Notes: a model not told the origin generated them from the sequence alone. A DNA stretch of 64,000 nucleotides from Phytomonas francai (GCA_001766655.1 MJCC01000001.1:1632951-1696950); one strand, 5' to 3'; shown: positions 27,826 to 38,673, counted from the stretch's first letter. Made by a program: numbers and translations.

Positions 27826-30279
27826 ATGGAGAGCATACTCAAGGGCATCCGTTGCATGCCCTCTCGCCGTTCCCTTAAGTTCATACCTGGCCCCCATGCG
27901 CGTCACTTTCTAGCTTTCGACTCTGCCATCAGCAAGGAGGAGCGTCTTATCTTTTTTATGGAGCTCTTTATCTTTTACAAGCAGTTTGTGGATCCTGACG
28001 TTGCTCCAGGGTACGCCTTGGCGGATTACCTTCCTGAGGACCTTGTCGAGGTGAGGGTGATAACCGATCCGCGGCATCCAGCCTACCGCCAGAGCGGGCT
28101 CTTCGCGAAACGAACGATTCCAAACAACACAATTGTTACGTCGTACGCCGGGTTTATTGAGGTTTTCTCCACGTCGTGCAACTCACGGACGTACACGATG
28201 GGGTTCGGCACGATCAACGACGATTACGCGCTGGATGCGGAGTTTGTGGGGAACTACGGCCGCTTTGCCAACGACCCGCGAAGCGTCGAAGGCTGCAGTG
28301 CTAATCTGACCGCAGAAAGTCGGTTCAACGCCCGCGGGGAGCCTTTCACGGCGCTGGTGGCGCGTCGGCAGATCAACGAAGGTGAGGAGATACTAATGGC
28401 GTACGGTAAAGCACATAGCTTAAGTCCGTCACCTTGGGTAAATCCACGCGGTGAGCCTCTCCTGCAGTACCGCTGCGGCGGTATCGTGCCGTTCCCAAAT
28501 TTAATGCCGCTTGAAGAGGGCCACGGTGGGAGCGCTGATGCCTTCCCTGATGGAAAAAATGCAAAAACGGCAGATAACAGCGCTTGCAATTTACCACTTG
28601 ATGGATCGGTGTCTGCTTCCGTGTCGGCATCAGACGATGTCAGCGCTGCTTATCATATTACCTGGGAATGCACCCAGTGTGGCGCCTGGAACATCTGCTC
28701 AAGCGCCTCCATGTTGAAGGTTGAATACTGCAGCTACTGTTCTACACCCAAGTTAAGTGGCGCCAAACTAGTTTCCGTACTTACCATCCCGCCAATTACA
28801 CCAGAGTCTTTAGCAGCCGAGAGTGGAATTCCCATCCCCTCAGGTATGGATTCCATTTTCCCACCTGAACGAAATATCTCCCCTTATCTACATCCCGATG
28901 CAAACTCGTCCTCCGCGTATCAATCCACGATACTCCCGCTGCAGACACCCGCTGCCGCATCCCTTGCTTCGAACCCAACAAATCCTAAAAAACGAGGGCG
29001 CCCGCCGTCGGACTACACCGCAGCTTCCGCCCAATTAAACAGCTCTTTGGGGGGAAGTTTCCACTTGAGCTCCCCGTCTAGCGGCGGCTGCGTTAGCCCT
29101 TCGAACAACTCTACCGGGTACAGCTCCGTGCGTGTGGACTGGCCCATGAATATTCCTTTCTTACCGTGGCAAGTCTGGGATAACGTCATCTCGATGGCTG
29201 CTCTTGGTAAGTACTCCCGATTTGTGCCCCACGAGCACGTTTTTCTCTACAACGTCAACAGCCACGAGGAGCACGACGCGGGGGACGCTCCGCGAGACGC
29301 GTGTTTCGATCCAGACGAATCCACCCCCACAGCGGAAGGGTTCGCGGCCCCCCATGAAGGGCGTAGGGCGGGCTCGAGGGGCCCGCGGGCCCGCGGGCGG
29401 CCCAAGGCCCTCTCCGCGCGCAAGCAGCGAGCCCGGCCCCCGGGCAGGTTTACCGTCGGCAAGCCTTCGGGCTGCAGCATCCGGTACGGCTGGGCGGCGA
29501 CGCCCGCGATGGGGGGGGAGGGGGCCACGCCCGCGCCGCCGCCGCCGTCGGACAGGGGGGCGCCTGAGGGCCGGGCGCCGCTCTTCTCGCGCCATTTACT
29601 GCAGGCCCACCCGAGCGTCGAGGGCTTTGCCCTCCTGCACACGCGTCGGCCTCGGCGAGGGCCCGAGGACGGGGGCGCCGCCGGGCCCTGGCAGACCCCG
29701 TTCGAGGCCACGCGCCGGCTTCTGCTAAACATGACGCGCCGCCAATTCTCGGGCAAGACCTTCCAGCCGGGGGAGCTGGTGGGGTACATGGGGGGGTGCC
29801 TTTGCCCCATCGACGACGCGCGATGCCGGCCAGGGGAGTCGCCGCTGAGGATCCCGATGCGGTACCTCGTCCCGCGGCGCTGGCGGCTCGTGCGGGGCCG
29901 ACGGACGACGACCGCGGGCTCCCCTGACGCCGAGGTCGTCGTGGAAGCGGCGGCGGACGACTTTCTTCGACAGCTCTCCTCCCTTTGCTTGGTGGTGACG
30001 AACGACATGATGTACTGTCCTTGCCTCGCACTGGCCGACTCCGAGGACGATGAGGATGAGGAAAGAGGGAATAGAGAGGACGAAGGTGGAAGGGAAAAGG
30101 ACGGCGACCGCACGCCACTGGAGCCTGACCCCGTCCTCTTAGAGGAGGCAGACGCACTCTTGAAGTTGTGCAATATCGCGCTGGTACTCACGATGGATGT
30201 ACTCGGCAGCCCCTTTGTGGGTCTTGTCGCGACGCGGGCCATCGCCGCTTTTGAGCCGCTGATGGCGCGAACCCAATGA
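27826..30279 (+). CDS. SET-domain protein with zinc finger, AT-hooks and a second degenerate SET-like module
   Basis: An 817-residue protein. The first SET domain (~90-195) has SGLFAKRTIPNNTIVTSYAG, GRFANDP (family: RF.NH), CSANL and EEILMAYGK (family: E.L...YG). A RanBP2-type C-x2-C...C-x2-C finger lies at ~280-305 (WECTQCGAW...CSYC), followed by AT-hook-like motifs KKRGRPPS (~388) and ARGRPKA (~523). The C-terminus repeats the SET pattern in weaker form: FQPGELVGYMGG (~646) parallels the N-SET strand, and CNIALVLTMD with SPFVGLVATRAIAAFEPLM (~790-813) parallels the end of the first SET, but the YG pair is missing. SET domains methylate lysines; the first has NDP instead of NHS, so activity is uncertain. 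The DNA- and RNA-binding motifs suggest a chromatin role. Residues ~485-710 are strongly GC-rich in codon use. Confidence 0.78.
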   Translation: MESILKGIRCMPSRRSLKFIPGPHARHFLAFDSAISKEERLIFFMELFIFYKQFVDPDVAPGYALADYLPEDLVEVRVITDPRHPAYRQSGLFAKRTIPNNTIVTSYAGFIEVFSTSCNSRTYTMGFGTINDDYALDAEFVGNYGRFANDPRSVEGCSANLTAESRFNARGEPFTALVARRQINEGEEILMAYGKAHSLSPSPWVNPRGEPLLQYRCGGIVPFPNLMPLEEGHGGSADAFPDGKNAKTADNSACNLPLDGSVSASVSASDDVSAAYHITWECTQCGAWNICSSASMLKVEYCSYCSTPKLSGAKLVSVLTIPPITPESLAAESGIPIPSGMDSIFPPERNISPYLHPDANSSSAYQSTILPLQTPAAASLASNPTNPKKRGRPPSDYTAASAQLNSSLGGSFHLSSPSSGGCVSPSNNSTGYSSVRVDWPMNIPFLPWQVWDNVISMAALGKYSRFVPHEHVFLYNVNSHEEHDAGDAPRDACFDPDESTPTAEGFAAPHEGRRAGSRGPRARGRPKALSARKQRARPPGRFTVGKPSGCSIRYGWAATPAMGGEGATPAPPPPSDRGAPEGRAPLFSRHLLQAHPSVEGFALLHTRRPRRGPEDGGAAGPWQTPFEATRRLLLNMTRRQFSGKTFQPGELVGYMGGCLCPIDDARCRPGESPLRIPMRYLVPRRWRLVRGRRTTTAGSPDAEVVVEAAADDFLRQLSSLCLVVTNDMMYCPCLALADSEDDEDEERGNREDEGGREKDGDRTPLEPDPVLLEEADALLKLCNIALVLTMDVLGSPFVGLVATRAIAAFEPLMARTQ

Positions 30280-30954
30280 CCCATCATCGAACCTGACTTC
30301 TGAGGGGTGTGTGAAATGTACCTGAGGAAAACGCCTATAGATGTGGAGGTTTGTGAGGTGGATAGACGGAGAAGGGAAACCGTGTTGATGTGGAAAAAAT
30401 ACCATTTGAGGTGCAACTACACCAAAAAACTTCTTGACTTGTTCAGGTTTGTTTTCCTGCACATTCTTCGCTTTACGAATAGAGATGCTGCAGCTGCGTA
30501 ACAACAGACAAATTATTAACTTTAATGTGGTCTTAAATTTGCAGAATGAGGAGAGGTGAACGGGAAGGCTCGCGGACGTCATTGTGGAATGGTTCCATGA
30601 AAATATTCACACCCCGATGTACCTCGGTGCCTTCCTTTTTACTGATTCCATTTATTTATTTATTGTCGCCATTATATGAGATAATTCATGCGATTGTAAA
30701 TGATTATTACAAAGTTTTAGCTTATGCTTGAGCTTCAACAACTTCATCCCACACCGTGTGCAGACGTGACTTTGGAAGTGAGAGAGCTAGAAATGAAAAT
30801 TTAGTTTACGAATTTGTCTTGTAACTACCAAGTACTTATGAAAGCTTATCATAACATATGAAAGTCAAGAGCAAACTCTGTGGATCTCACTATATTCCTT
30901 ATACAATTCTCCCTTTAAAAGCGACATGTATGGTTCTATATAGATATAGATATA

Positions 30955-30994
<40 letters not shown>

Positions 30995-31012
30995 TTATAA
31001 GTTTCGATTAAA
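30280..31012. other. AT-rich intergenic region
   Basis: No gene seen. A 36-base AT run at 30957-30992, preceded by TATAGA units, ends 20 bases before the next ATG, leaving TTATAAG (AG at 31000-31001) as the closest acceptor. Confidence 0.6.
30957..30992. repeat. (AT)n microsatellite
   Basis: Eighteen AT units placed immediately upstream of the 31013 start codon, closer to a start than any other AT tract here. Confidence 0.95.
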
Positions 31013-34000
31013 ATGTTAGAATCTAGGAAGGATAAAGGTAAAACACCAAAATCCGCAAAACCCCAATGCCTGCGCAAAAAGAGACGTCTAATAGACGGCA
31101 AAGTACCTCTGTCTGTGGCATCTGAGCTTTCTCCTAGCCAAAATATTTCTATTCCTGAATCGAATACCAAGCAGCAAGGATTATTTTCTCGTAGCGACTC
31201 GAAGTGTCAATCACAATCGCTCTATGAAGAAACTGAGTTCCTTACAACGAGCAATCTTGCCACTCGTTTGTCTTTTCTTAACGGATCTTTCCTGGATCTC
31301 AGTGTTAGGACTTTCACTCAACCAATTGGCCTAAGGAACCAGTGGGCTGAGGGTGGTCGTGGTTGTGTTGAATTCAACAATCTCAAGATTTCTGTCAAGG
31401 CTTTTAAAAGACCTGAAAGTAATGGCTCTAATAATAGCTCAATTTCTGTGGGAGAGACAGGAGCGGCATCCTCTTTATCGTCGCATCAGGGTGAGGCCCT
31501 TATAAATAAGAACCCACAGCATTCCGTTGACACGGTGAAAACAGAACAAAAGGGTAAAAAGAATGGCACGTCTGTAGACACACAGGATTCATTGAAGGAC
31601 AAATTCAACCCTTCTGCAGAGACTATGAAAACAATATCCAAGAGAAATGAAGTTTCCTTCGGACAAAACATGGTTCCTTTTGATGACACTTCAGGTAACG
31701 CAAACAGTAGCTTCGGTTTTGTGCAAAAGGATACTAATAATGATGAAAGCAAGGAAGACATCCTCCTAGAGGATACCATAACAAGCGAAACAATCTTTGT
31801 TGGTGAAAACTGCTCCATTGTTTGGAATAGCATTGTAAAGAAGCTTTCCATATGTCTCATGTTCTGCTCAGTGAATGGGTATATCGCTTCGTGGAGCGCG
31901 TTAATAGCCATGCAGGGGAAGGCCTACCCGCATTTTGAGCTGGATTTTCTAAGTCTCTCCGTACAACAGGCTTTAGATGACATTAGGGAATCACAAAAAA
32001 GAGGGGATGCGCCAACTCTGTCCTCTGCACCGCGTAGCAGATCCTACACTTCTCAAACACAGTCCGAATGCTTACCCTACTCTGTTTTTCTTCATGATGA
32101 ATATAATCCTCCACTGGGATTTATTGAGAAACACTTTATTTCCTTGTGTCTGATGCAATTTGGCCATCTTGCTTTTCCAGAACTATACAATAATCGTAGT
32201 GTGGTCCTTGCGCTGCTTGGCATAGCAAATGAGGATTTAATAGAGGAGCTCCTCGGTGATAAAGCCTATCCTTTACTGATTAAAGGTCTTGGTTGTACGT
32301 TGCCGCCCAAAACTTGGATGAATCCTGACTGTTTAAGCAACCTAACTATCCCACAAGAGCTAGCCTCAATTATTTCCAAAGATTTACGTGCAGCGCAACT
32401 CTTGAGCATCGTAAAAGAACTGACGAGCAAGGTGGAACTATTTAAGAAGATTAGTATCGTTATAAAGCGCTTACGCAATGAAATCATGTGCGCGCTGCTC
32501 TCTAACAATGAAATCCTTCAGCAGACTAAAAAGGCGCTTGAGATCATACCGCCTATGGAGACCTCAAGTCAGTGTGAGCGTTCGAGTTATCCAATCCCGA
32601 ACGGCAGTTCCAACACTACTGAATGTAAATACACCTCCTCCCCATCACGCACCTCAAACCCACTCGAAAACCAGGAATTCCAGCGCGTGGAGCAGCAGGT
32701 GCTTGCGAACCTCCGCTTCCTCCGAAGTTGCATCACGCTTGGCATCTCTGAGCTCGGCCGGGATTCGGTAGGGCCTGTTGTGGTGAAAGCTTTTCAAGGT
32801 GGTATATTAGAGGCTCTGTCGCTCGTGGCGGAGCGCTATGCGATGCCGCCTGGCGCGATGCGAGGGTTTTTAAATGATTCCTTAGGACATCACCACTCTC
32901 CCAGTACCAACTCTCACAAATCGGAGTCGCTACCGAAGACGCCCTCCCGAAATTGGTATTCCCCACCCATTCATAGAGAACTTAGCAAATTACTCGGCAC
33001 AACAATCACAAGTCTTAACGAGGAAAGAGATGAACAGCTCATGAACGAGATTGTGCGCTCCCCTATTTTAGCGAATCCCCATAAGTACAACGGTCTCATG
33101 GTTTTTATGCTGCGGCAGGTGGCTTTCGACCTGCAATGGAGATCGCTTCCGAAAGGTAAGTTTACTTTGCAGCGGTTGTTGCGTACGAGCAACTCTTTCG
33201 TGATCTTTGACGTTCTAGGTCTCCACGACAATGAATCCAACATCTCTATTGGGCACCCCATGTCTCCCAAGTCCATTGATATTCGCTACCGATTTCACCG
33301 TTATTTCATTCTAAACTACCTGCAGCAGGCCATCAACAACACGCTGCCGCCGCCGCCCTCATCCCTCGTCGTGGGGTTGGAGCAGTTGAACGGCGCCCTT
33401 TCGGAGGAAGGCCCCCTTTATAGTAATTTGGTATACGGCCTCCAGCCGTATGTCTCCCCTCTGATGATACGTCTACTCGACTACTTTATCGCCCTAACGT
33501 CTTGTGAGAACCGGGAGTTGGTCTTGAGGACCATTGTAAGCCACAAAGGACATCTCCTTCGCTTTGTGGAGCAGTGCTACCGAATCGCGACATCGAATGC
33601 AAACCCGCCGCGGACGATTGGGTTGGATGTGCTTTGCACGAATACACACTTTATCAAGACCGTTCTCGAGCACATCGGCTGCAGCGTGGCCTCTAAAGAG
33701 CAGCTCTCTTTCTCGATGAACGACCCACTAACCCAAACTATTTCTCAGAGTCTAGTCCTTACGATTTGTCGGAGACTCATATATGAAAACGATATATTTG
33801 GCTCCATGCTGGAGGCGTATCGAAAGATAGGGGGCCTTCAATGTAACACTATGTTTCACTCGATGGTGCTTTCCACATTTGACGCCATCGAGAAGGGTGC
33901 CCTTAAATCTATAGACAACATCAATGATAGCCTGTCAAAAATTCGCGATTATATATTTCTGAAGTATTTCGAAATTCTCCCGGATCGGTATGCGCGGAGG

Positions 34001-34891
34001 TTTCGAGAGACCCTACTCGCACACGCGTCGATGGGCCTTGGCTGCAAAACGACGCCTGAGATCACGGATAGTGTCTCCTGCCTCAGCTTCACGAGCGGCG
34101 AAATCCCACACTCGTCAAGCGAGCTACGCTTTGTCGACGAAATCGAGGCCTCGAATGTGCAAATAACGGGCAATCGCTCACCTGAGACCGCGCAGATTAT
34201 TAGCCTCTCCGAGGAGGGCGGCTCGAGTACACAGGAGTTGAATTTTTTGAAGATCCTTCAAACGCACAACGGGCAGTTGACGCTGGGAAACCCCTTTGGC
34301 GAAGAACCGAATAAGTTAGTGGGGACTTCAAGCCCTATCGAGACCATTCTGGAGTTCATCCCTGCCAGCCCAATGAACTCCAGCGAGAGCTCGTCACTGG
34401 CTGTCCAGAACCCCACGCCTTTGCTCAACGATCAGGGGGATACGGTACCGATTCTGGGAAAGCGCTTGAGCTTACAGTGTAAATCCTTGGAGACGGAGCC
34501 GCCTTTTCACCTGAAGCCAACGCCCCCAGCGACGAGGAGCCTGCGCGCGAATCGCGGCCGCAGCTATAGCAGCATCTCCTTCAACTTGATGAAAGACGGC
34601 GGAGACGATGAGGCGAAGGCCACGCTCAGCAAAACCGCCTCAAAGTACGTTTTATCGCTTCCTGTCGAACCGCTCGCGGCAGAGGAAAGCGACTGTGAAT
34701 CGAATACAACTGAGAAGTCCTCTGACCTTTCGAGCCTTAAGCCCGTTGCGCATAAAAAGGAATCCAGCAGAAGTGGGAACGATATTTTAAGCGGTAAGAA
34801 TGTTTTTGCATTACCGTGCTTAACGAAGAATAGCTTCTCAGCATCTCACACCCAAGGCTTAAAAACTTTCATATTTAAGGGTACAATTTAA
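31013..34891 (+). CDS. Large protein of unknown function, possibly helical-repeat
   Basis: A 1292-residue frame, ATG to TAA, that I cannot assign to a family. The first ~260 residues are Ser/Asn/Lys-rich and appear disordered, starting with a basic stretch (RKDKGK, KKRR). From ~265 to ~1010 it looks folded and helical: KKLSICLMFCSVNGYIASW, FISLCLMQFGHLAFPELY, QRVEQQVLANLRFLRSC, HKYNGLMVFMLRQVAFDLQW and VSPLMIRLLDYFIALTSC. The rhythm of amphipathic helices suggests an alpha-solenoid, but that is inference. The last ~280 residues are again Ser-rich. No signal peptide, membrane helix, P-loop or zinc motif seen. Composition is more AT-rich than most neighbours. Gene reality is supported by length, strand and spacing. 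Confidence 0.75.
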   Translation: MLESRKDKGKTPKSAKPQCLRKKRRLIDGKVPLSVASELSPSQNISIPESNTKQQGLFSRSDSKCQSQSLYEETEFLTTSNLATRLSFLNGSFLDLSVRTFTQPIGLRNQWAEGGRGCVEFNNLKISVKAFKRPESNGSNNSSISVGETGAASSLSSHQGEALINKNPQHSVDTVKTEQKGKKNGTSVDTQDSLKDKFNPSAETMKTISKRNEVSFGQNMVPFDDTSGNANSSFGFVQKDTNNDESKEDILLEDTITSETIFVGENCSIVWNSIVKKLSICLMFCSVNGYIASWSALIAMQGKAYPHFELDFLSLSVQQALDDIRESQKRGDAPTLSSAPRSRSYTSQTQSECLPYSVFLHDEYNPPLGFIEKHFISLCLMQFGHLAFPELYNNRSVVLALLGIANEDLIEELLGDKAYPLLIKGLGCTLPPKTWMNPDCLSNLTIPQELASIISKDLRAAQLLSIVKELTSKVELFKKISIVIKRLRNEIMCALLSNNEILQQTKKALEIIPPMETSSQCERSSYPIPNGSSNTTECKYTSSPSRTSNPLENQEFQRVEQQVLANLRFLRSCITLGISELGRDSVGPVVVKAFQGGILEALSLVAERYAMPPGAMRGFLNDSLGHHHSPSTNSHKSESLPKTPSRNWYSPPIHRELSKLLGTTITSLNEERDEQLMNEIVRSPILANPHKYNGLMVFMLRQVAFDLQWRSLPKGKFTLQRLLRTSNSFVIFDVLGLHDNESNISIGHPMSPKSIDIRYRFHRYFILNYLQQAINNTLPPPPSSLVVGLEQLNGALSEEGPLYSNLVYGLQPYVSPLMIRLLDYFIALTSCENRELVLRTIVSHKGHLLRFVEQCYRIATSNANPPRTIGLDVLCTNTHFIKTVLEHIGCSVASKEQLSFSMNDPLTQTISQSLVLTICRRLIYENDIFGSMLEAYRKIGGLQCNTMFHSMVLSTFDAIEKGALKSIDNINDSLSKIRDYIFLKYFEILPDRYARRFRETLLAHASMGLGCKTTPEITDSVSCLSFTSGEIPHSSSELRFVDEIEASNVQITGNRSPETAQIISLSEEGGSSTQELNFLKILQTHNGQLTLGNPFGEEPNKLVGTSSPIETILEFIPASPMNSSESSSLAVQNPTPLLNDQGDTVPILGKRLSLQCKSLETEPPFHLKPTPPATRSLRANRGRSYSSISFNLMKDGGDDEAKATLSKTASKYVLSLPVEPLAAEESDCESNTTEKSSDLSSLKPVAHKKESSRSGNDILSGKNVFALPCLTKNSFSASHTQGLKTFIFKGTI

Positions 34892-36031
34892 ATCAAATAA
34901 AAAAAAAAATACTCTTTTTTTTTCACTCAGGTGCTTTTTCTTGTGAATTCACTATTTTACAAAGTTTGATCAATGCATATTTAATTCATTTTTTTTTTTT
35001 TTGGGGGGGGGGATATCAACAAAAGATATTTTTTTATTTATTGTATATTATCAAAAATAAATAAGCATATATTTTGTTCATTATTTTTATGCATTTTTGA
35101 AACCCTAATGACGATATCATATATCCCTGGAATTTATGAGGAGAAAGGAATGAGACAAGATATTTTGAATTAATTAAATTAGCAATTGAGGATGATGAAG
35201 CCATGTGAAACCGCAGCAACTAAAAACACCAAGGGAATAGTATAATTGGTATGTTCCCATCAAGTGACAGAGTGATCAATTTTTCTGAAAAAAATCACAC
35301 GGCACCACTAAAGCTTTTCCCAATACTTTTCAATTCACTTTACTACACGCTTTTTTAACTTTGAATATTTTAAATTTAATGACAATTATGATTCACGTGC
35401 TTTTTAAATCCCTTTTTTTTTTAAAATCATACAGAGTTGGGAAAAAGTAGTATGGCATTAAACATCCAAAGCAACACTTTGAAATGACTTTTTGCCGATT
35501 TTATATATGATAAGCTTTCATTTTTCATCATCACTCCGCAAAATTCAATGATTCTCTTTAAGTTAATCAACCTAATTACATCCATTTTTAAACCCCTTTA
35601 TTGTTGTCATTTTTGTTGTTCGGTCTATGAATATGCTTACTTGTCGTATGGTAAGTTACTTTTATTTATAAAAATATTTTATCAGGCGTTTTTTGACAGG
35701 TTTTCAACCTTTTCAAATCTTTTCCACCCTTATGTAGTTATATTCTTAAAAATGAACCATTCGAGATAAGTGTATCGATGATAGAAACTCGAATATAGTT
35801 ACTATTTGACGAGAAAATATGTCCTTGTTTATGTGTTGTTAGGTTTTTGGATCTACATGCATACGTTTTTCTCAATGCCAAAAATATGGCTCCCTCTTCC
35901 ATAAGAGCAAATATTGACAGAATCATCTAATTTTATTCCAGTGTGTCTTTCTAATAAGACATTCCAGCAGTAGCAATCACACCTTTTAAACAGTATCACG
36001 AAAGGAACGACGAACCATAACAATACAAATA
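34892..36031. other. AT-rich intergenic region
   Basis: No gene seen. A striking homopolymer junction of 14 T followed by 10 G lies at 34989-35012. A GGGAA/TTCCC hairpin around an A-box-like tagtataattggt (about 35234-35259) and a box-C-like GATGATGA near 35190 were checked and not accepted as tRNA or snoRNA. Confidence 0.55.
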
Positions 36032-36565
36032 ATGTCCCAATTCACCACCGATGAAGGCGTTTCCGATGCTAATGCGTTCTCTCGCAAACTTTCTCTCCGT
36101 GCGAAGACGGAGGCCACCACGAGGACAGCCAATAATACCGATGACCATACGGTAATAGAACCCCCTCCGCAGCTTCCTATCGGGCATAGTAATTATTATT
36201 CCTGCCGTAATTGCAGGCGCATCCTTTCCGAAACGCAGTGGTATACGCAGGGCTGTAGTGAGTGCGAAACCGGTCCTGTTCGTCGAGTGGAATTGCTCGA
36301 GTACGCGAGTTCGCATTTTCACAACTTTTTCGGACTCATCGCGCCTGAGAAGTCGTGGGTGGCGCGTTTAATTGGGAAGAAAAATTGTCCGAACGGCGTT
36401 TTCGCAGAAGCGATTTCGGATTATGACCTCGAGGAGGACAAGGAGGACGCCGATATAGATCATGAGGCCTCCGAGGATGAGCCTGGAAAGGATCCCCTGC
36501 CCAGTACGGGAGCTCGCGTTGCGGATGAGATAAGCCTTACGAACAGCGAGTTGTGGCGCGAATAA
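36032..36565 (+). CDS. SPT4: Transcription elongation factor SPT4
   Basis: A 177-residue protein with the SPT4 zinc fold: C-x2-C (SCRNCRR, ~58-61) and C-x2-C (GCSEC, ~75-78), then FHNFFGLIAPEKSWVARLI, the family's F.G.I....P..SWV.KW segment, and NGVFAEAIS (family PGVYA). With SPT5 it forms DSIF, which clamps RNA polymerase II and raises processivity. The family norm is ~100-120 residues; here a ~45-residue N-terminal extension and a ~50-residue acidic tail (EEDKEDADIDHEASEDEP region) are added. In an organism with polycistronic transcription this factor would act on very long transcripts. Spacing, zinc ligands and length all support a functional gene. Confidence 0.88.
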   Translation: MSQFTTDEGVSDANAFSRKLSLRAKTEATTRTANNTDDHTVIEPPPQLPIGHSNYYSCRNCRRILSETQWYTQGCSECETGPVRRVELLEYASSHFHNFFGLIAPEKSWVARLIGKKNCPNGVFAEAISDYDLEEDKEDADIDHEASEDEPGKDPLPSTGARVADEISLTNSELWRE

Positions 36566-37027
36566 TTTCCGGTTTTGTTGACGAAAATGATGCTTTCCCA
36601 CCTGTCTGCGCGTCGGGAAATTTGTTCCAAGAAGAACTGCAAAAAAAAGCCAGTCAATGGATTTTATACTTTTTGTGCGCATTTACTCCACTTACTCTGA
36701 TGCTGCAATACTGTTCTCGTTATACATCATATATATGGGAGGCAGGGGAAGGAGAAGGGGGTGCTCTTTTGCGGTTAAACTAGTTTTTGTATGATTATTT
36801 TCGTATTATTCCCTCCTGGGTTTCCCTTTGTGTGTGTGTGTGTGTGTGTTTCTACTGTTAGATTTCCACGATGCTCTACCCCTTTCTTTCCCCTTCGTAT
36901 GATATGCTCACGGGAATAATTTATCACCGCATCGACGATATTCAACGCACATAATGTTGCCTCTTCGCTTTTGTTGGGAAGGGCCAATTTTTTTCTGAGG
37001 ATAGTACCTTGTTCTTAAAAAGGCGAA
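36566..37027. other. Intergenic region with TG microsatellite
   Basis: Contains a (TG)n run at 36829-36849 followed by pyrimidine-rich sequence (36876-36894). A short 76-residue frame overlapping the SPT4 stop (36553-36783) lacks any sign of being a gene. Confidence 0.55.
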
Positions 37028-38383
37028 ATGATATACAAGACGGCCTTTAGTGTGCTTGGCTCGGGTTTTGTCCTTGGTGTACTATTCTTTAAAGACGTCA
37101 ATCGACGACCTGCGGTAATGCAAAACGACACCTCCGGAGCCCCTCCGACGGGGCGTTTCGAGCCGCCGGAGGACAAGTCGCGGCCGTCGCTGTCGTGCGG
37201 GACTCCAGCGCTTTCTTCCACCGCCGTCGTGCATTCGGCAAACTTTTTGAATGAATATTTAGCAGAGCACGGGGGCAATTCGTGGGGGGCGGACTACGAC
37301 GACTTTTCGGGGTTTGCACGTACGGTGGGTAAAGGCAAGCCTTGCTTTCGACTCCTGCGCCTGAGGGGTGAATACACCCCACCCGGGGAGAACGCGCAGC
37401 CGGTGCCCATTATGCGATTATTGGGCTTCTTCCCCGCCACCACCACCGCCGAGCTCTACACTCGCGTGACCGATCTCAAGTTAAGAAGAGAATGGGATAC
37501 GAACTACCAAATGTTCGAGCGATTTCCTACGAAACAGGCTCCTCCAAAGGGGAATATTATAGAGGCAGCGGCAAACCGTGTGGACGAGGGGCTGCCAAAA
37601 CTTATTGATGAGAAAATGTGTCGGCCGACGCTTTTAGATTTTAGGGAAAAGCCCCAATTTCAGAATGATGGCCTGTATAAGCTCCTGTCCGATGTGGAGG
37701 CCCGGGTTGTGGATCGAGGTTGGTTTTCCCATGCCGTGGGGAGCTCCTTTTTATCAAGGCTCGGACTCGCTCCTCGTCTTTTTTTTTACGAACGCGTGAG
37801 TTATCAATATAATTTCGCCGATCAAGGCATCCTCCTGAGTAATGCCTTACCTCAGACGTATGGGGGGTTTAGTAAACAACCCCCACTTCTGATATATGAC
37901 GTCCTTTACAGCGGCACTCAGTGGGATACGAAGATCGCATCGCGGTCCTGTTCTGCCTTGCAGGATTGGATTGAAGCCATAAGGAAAAGAATCTTCAACT
38001 ACGTCGATGTAGAACTGAACTACCTACACCTTCTGCTCTTGCCCATCACCGATTACGATCGTCAAATCCTGGGCGATCCGCACGGCTTAGTCAAGCAGCT
38101 CTCTGAGTCCGGAAGCATTAACGATGAAACCGCTACTCGGATTGTGTGTGAAATATTCAAGGACTCTGCTAAACTATTAGCAGATGCGCAAACGGCGAAT
38201 TCGTTTTCCGAGGAGGCGAAAAAGATGGGAGGGAAATCGGGTGTTCTTCTTCTCATGACTGCTGCCAACAACGTAGGGGTACCGCAGTCTTTGCCGCAGT
38301 TTGTGCAAACAACCTTAGCGACAGCCATTTCTAAACAGGCTTATCAAAATTTAATGAAGGCCTGCCATACAAGCTCATCGTAG
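37028..38383 (+). CDS. START-domain lipid-binding protein with N-terminal anchor
   Basis: A 451-residue protein. Residues ~2-22 form a hydrophobic segment followed by KDVNRR, so a signal anchor is likely. The START-like domain spans ~85-330: PVPIMRLLGFFPATTTAELYTRVTDLKLRREWDTNYQ (read in parts) matches the family's conserved helix and the R..WD motif, then FYERVSYQYNF and WDTKIASRSCSALQDWIEAIRKRI as the C-terminal helix. START domains bind a lipid or sterol in a deep pocket and move it between membranes or act as sensors. The ~100 residues after the domain are helical and unassigned. Ligand unknown. Near neighbours do not suggest a pathway. Confidence 0.75.
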   Translation: MIYKTAFSVLGSGFVLGVLFFKDVNRRPAVMQNDTSGAPPTGRFEPPEDKSRPSLSCGTPALSSTAVVHSANFLNEYLAEHGGNSWGADYDDFSGFARTVGKGKPCFRLLRLRGEYTPPGENAQPVPIMRLLGFFPATTTAELYTRVTDLKLRREWDTNYQMFERFPTKQAPPKGNIIEAAANRVDEGLPKLIDEKMCRPTLLDFREKPQFQNDGLYKLLSDVEARVVDRGWFSHAVGSSFLSRLGLAPRLFFYERVSYQYNFADQGILLSNALPQTYGGFSKQPPLLIYDVLYSGTQWDTKIASRSCSALQDWIEAIRKRIFNYVDVELNYLHLLLLPITDYDRQILGDPHGLVKQLSESGSINDETATRIVCEIFKDSAKLLADAQTANSFSEEAKKMGGKSGVLLLMTAANNVGVPQSLPQFVQTTLATAISKQAYQNLMKACHTSSS

Positions 38384-38673
38384 GAAAGCTTATATAGGAA
38401 TAATGCATTTTTCTATATATTTGTCTTTCTTTTTGATATGTTTTTCTTCTTTTTCCTTCGGGGACGGGACCAACGCTGATAATCTAACGCCGCCACCCAT
38501 TTAGTTTTGTGAACCTCTTCACATTTACAAAATATGGATTGTGTACCTTAAGATTAGTTTCTATGTGGGTTTCGTCTTGTGAAGGAGAGATAAGGCGTAC
38601 AGGTCCGGATTTTATTTCTTAGTTGTTCTCGTTTGGTTTCTCAGGATTAAAGAAATCACATACCTGAAAATCC

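Noticed and set aside
35185..35290. Box C/D snoRNA candidate (GATGATGA and CTGA about 100 bases apart)
   Set aside because: No terminal stem flanks the boxes and no D' or guide region is evident.
35230..35300. tRNA-like segment (A-box-like tagtataattggt inside a GGGAA/TTCCC pairing)
   Set aside because: No B box within reach and no anticodon or T arm can be drawn.
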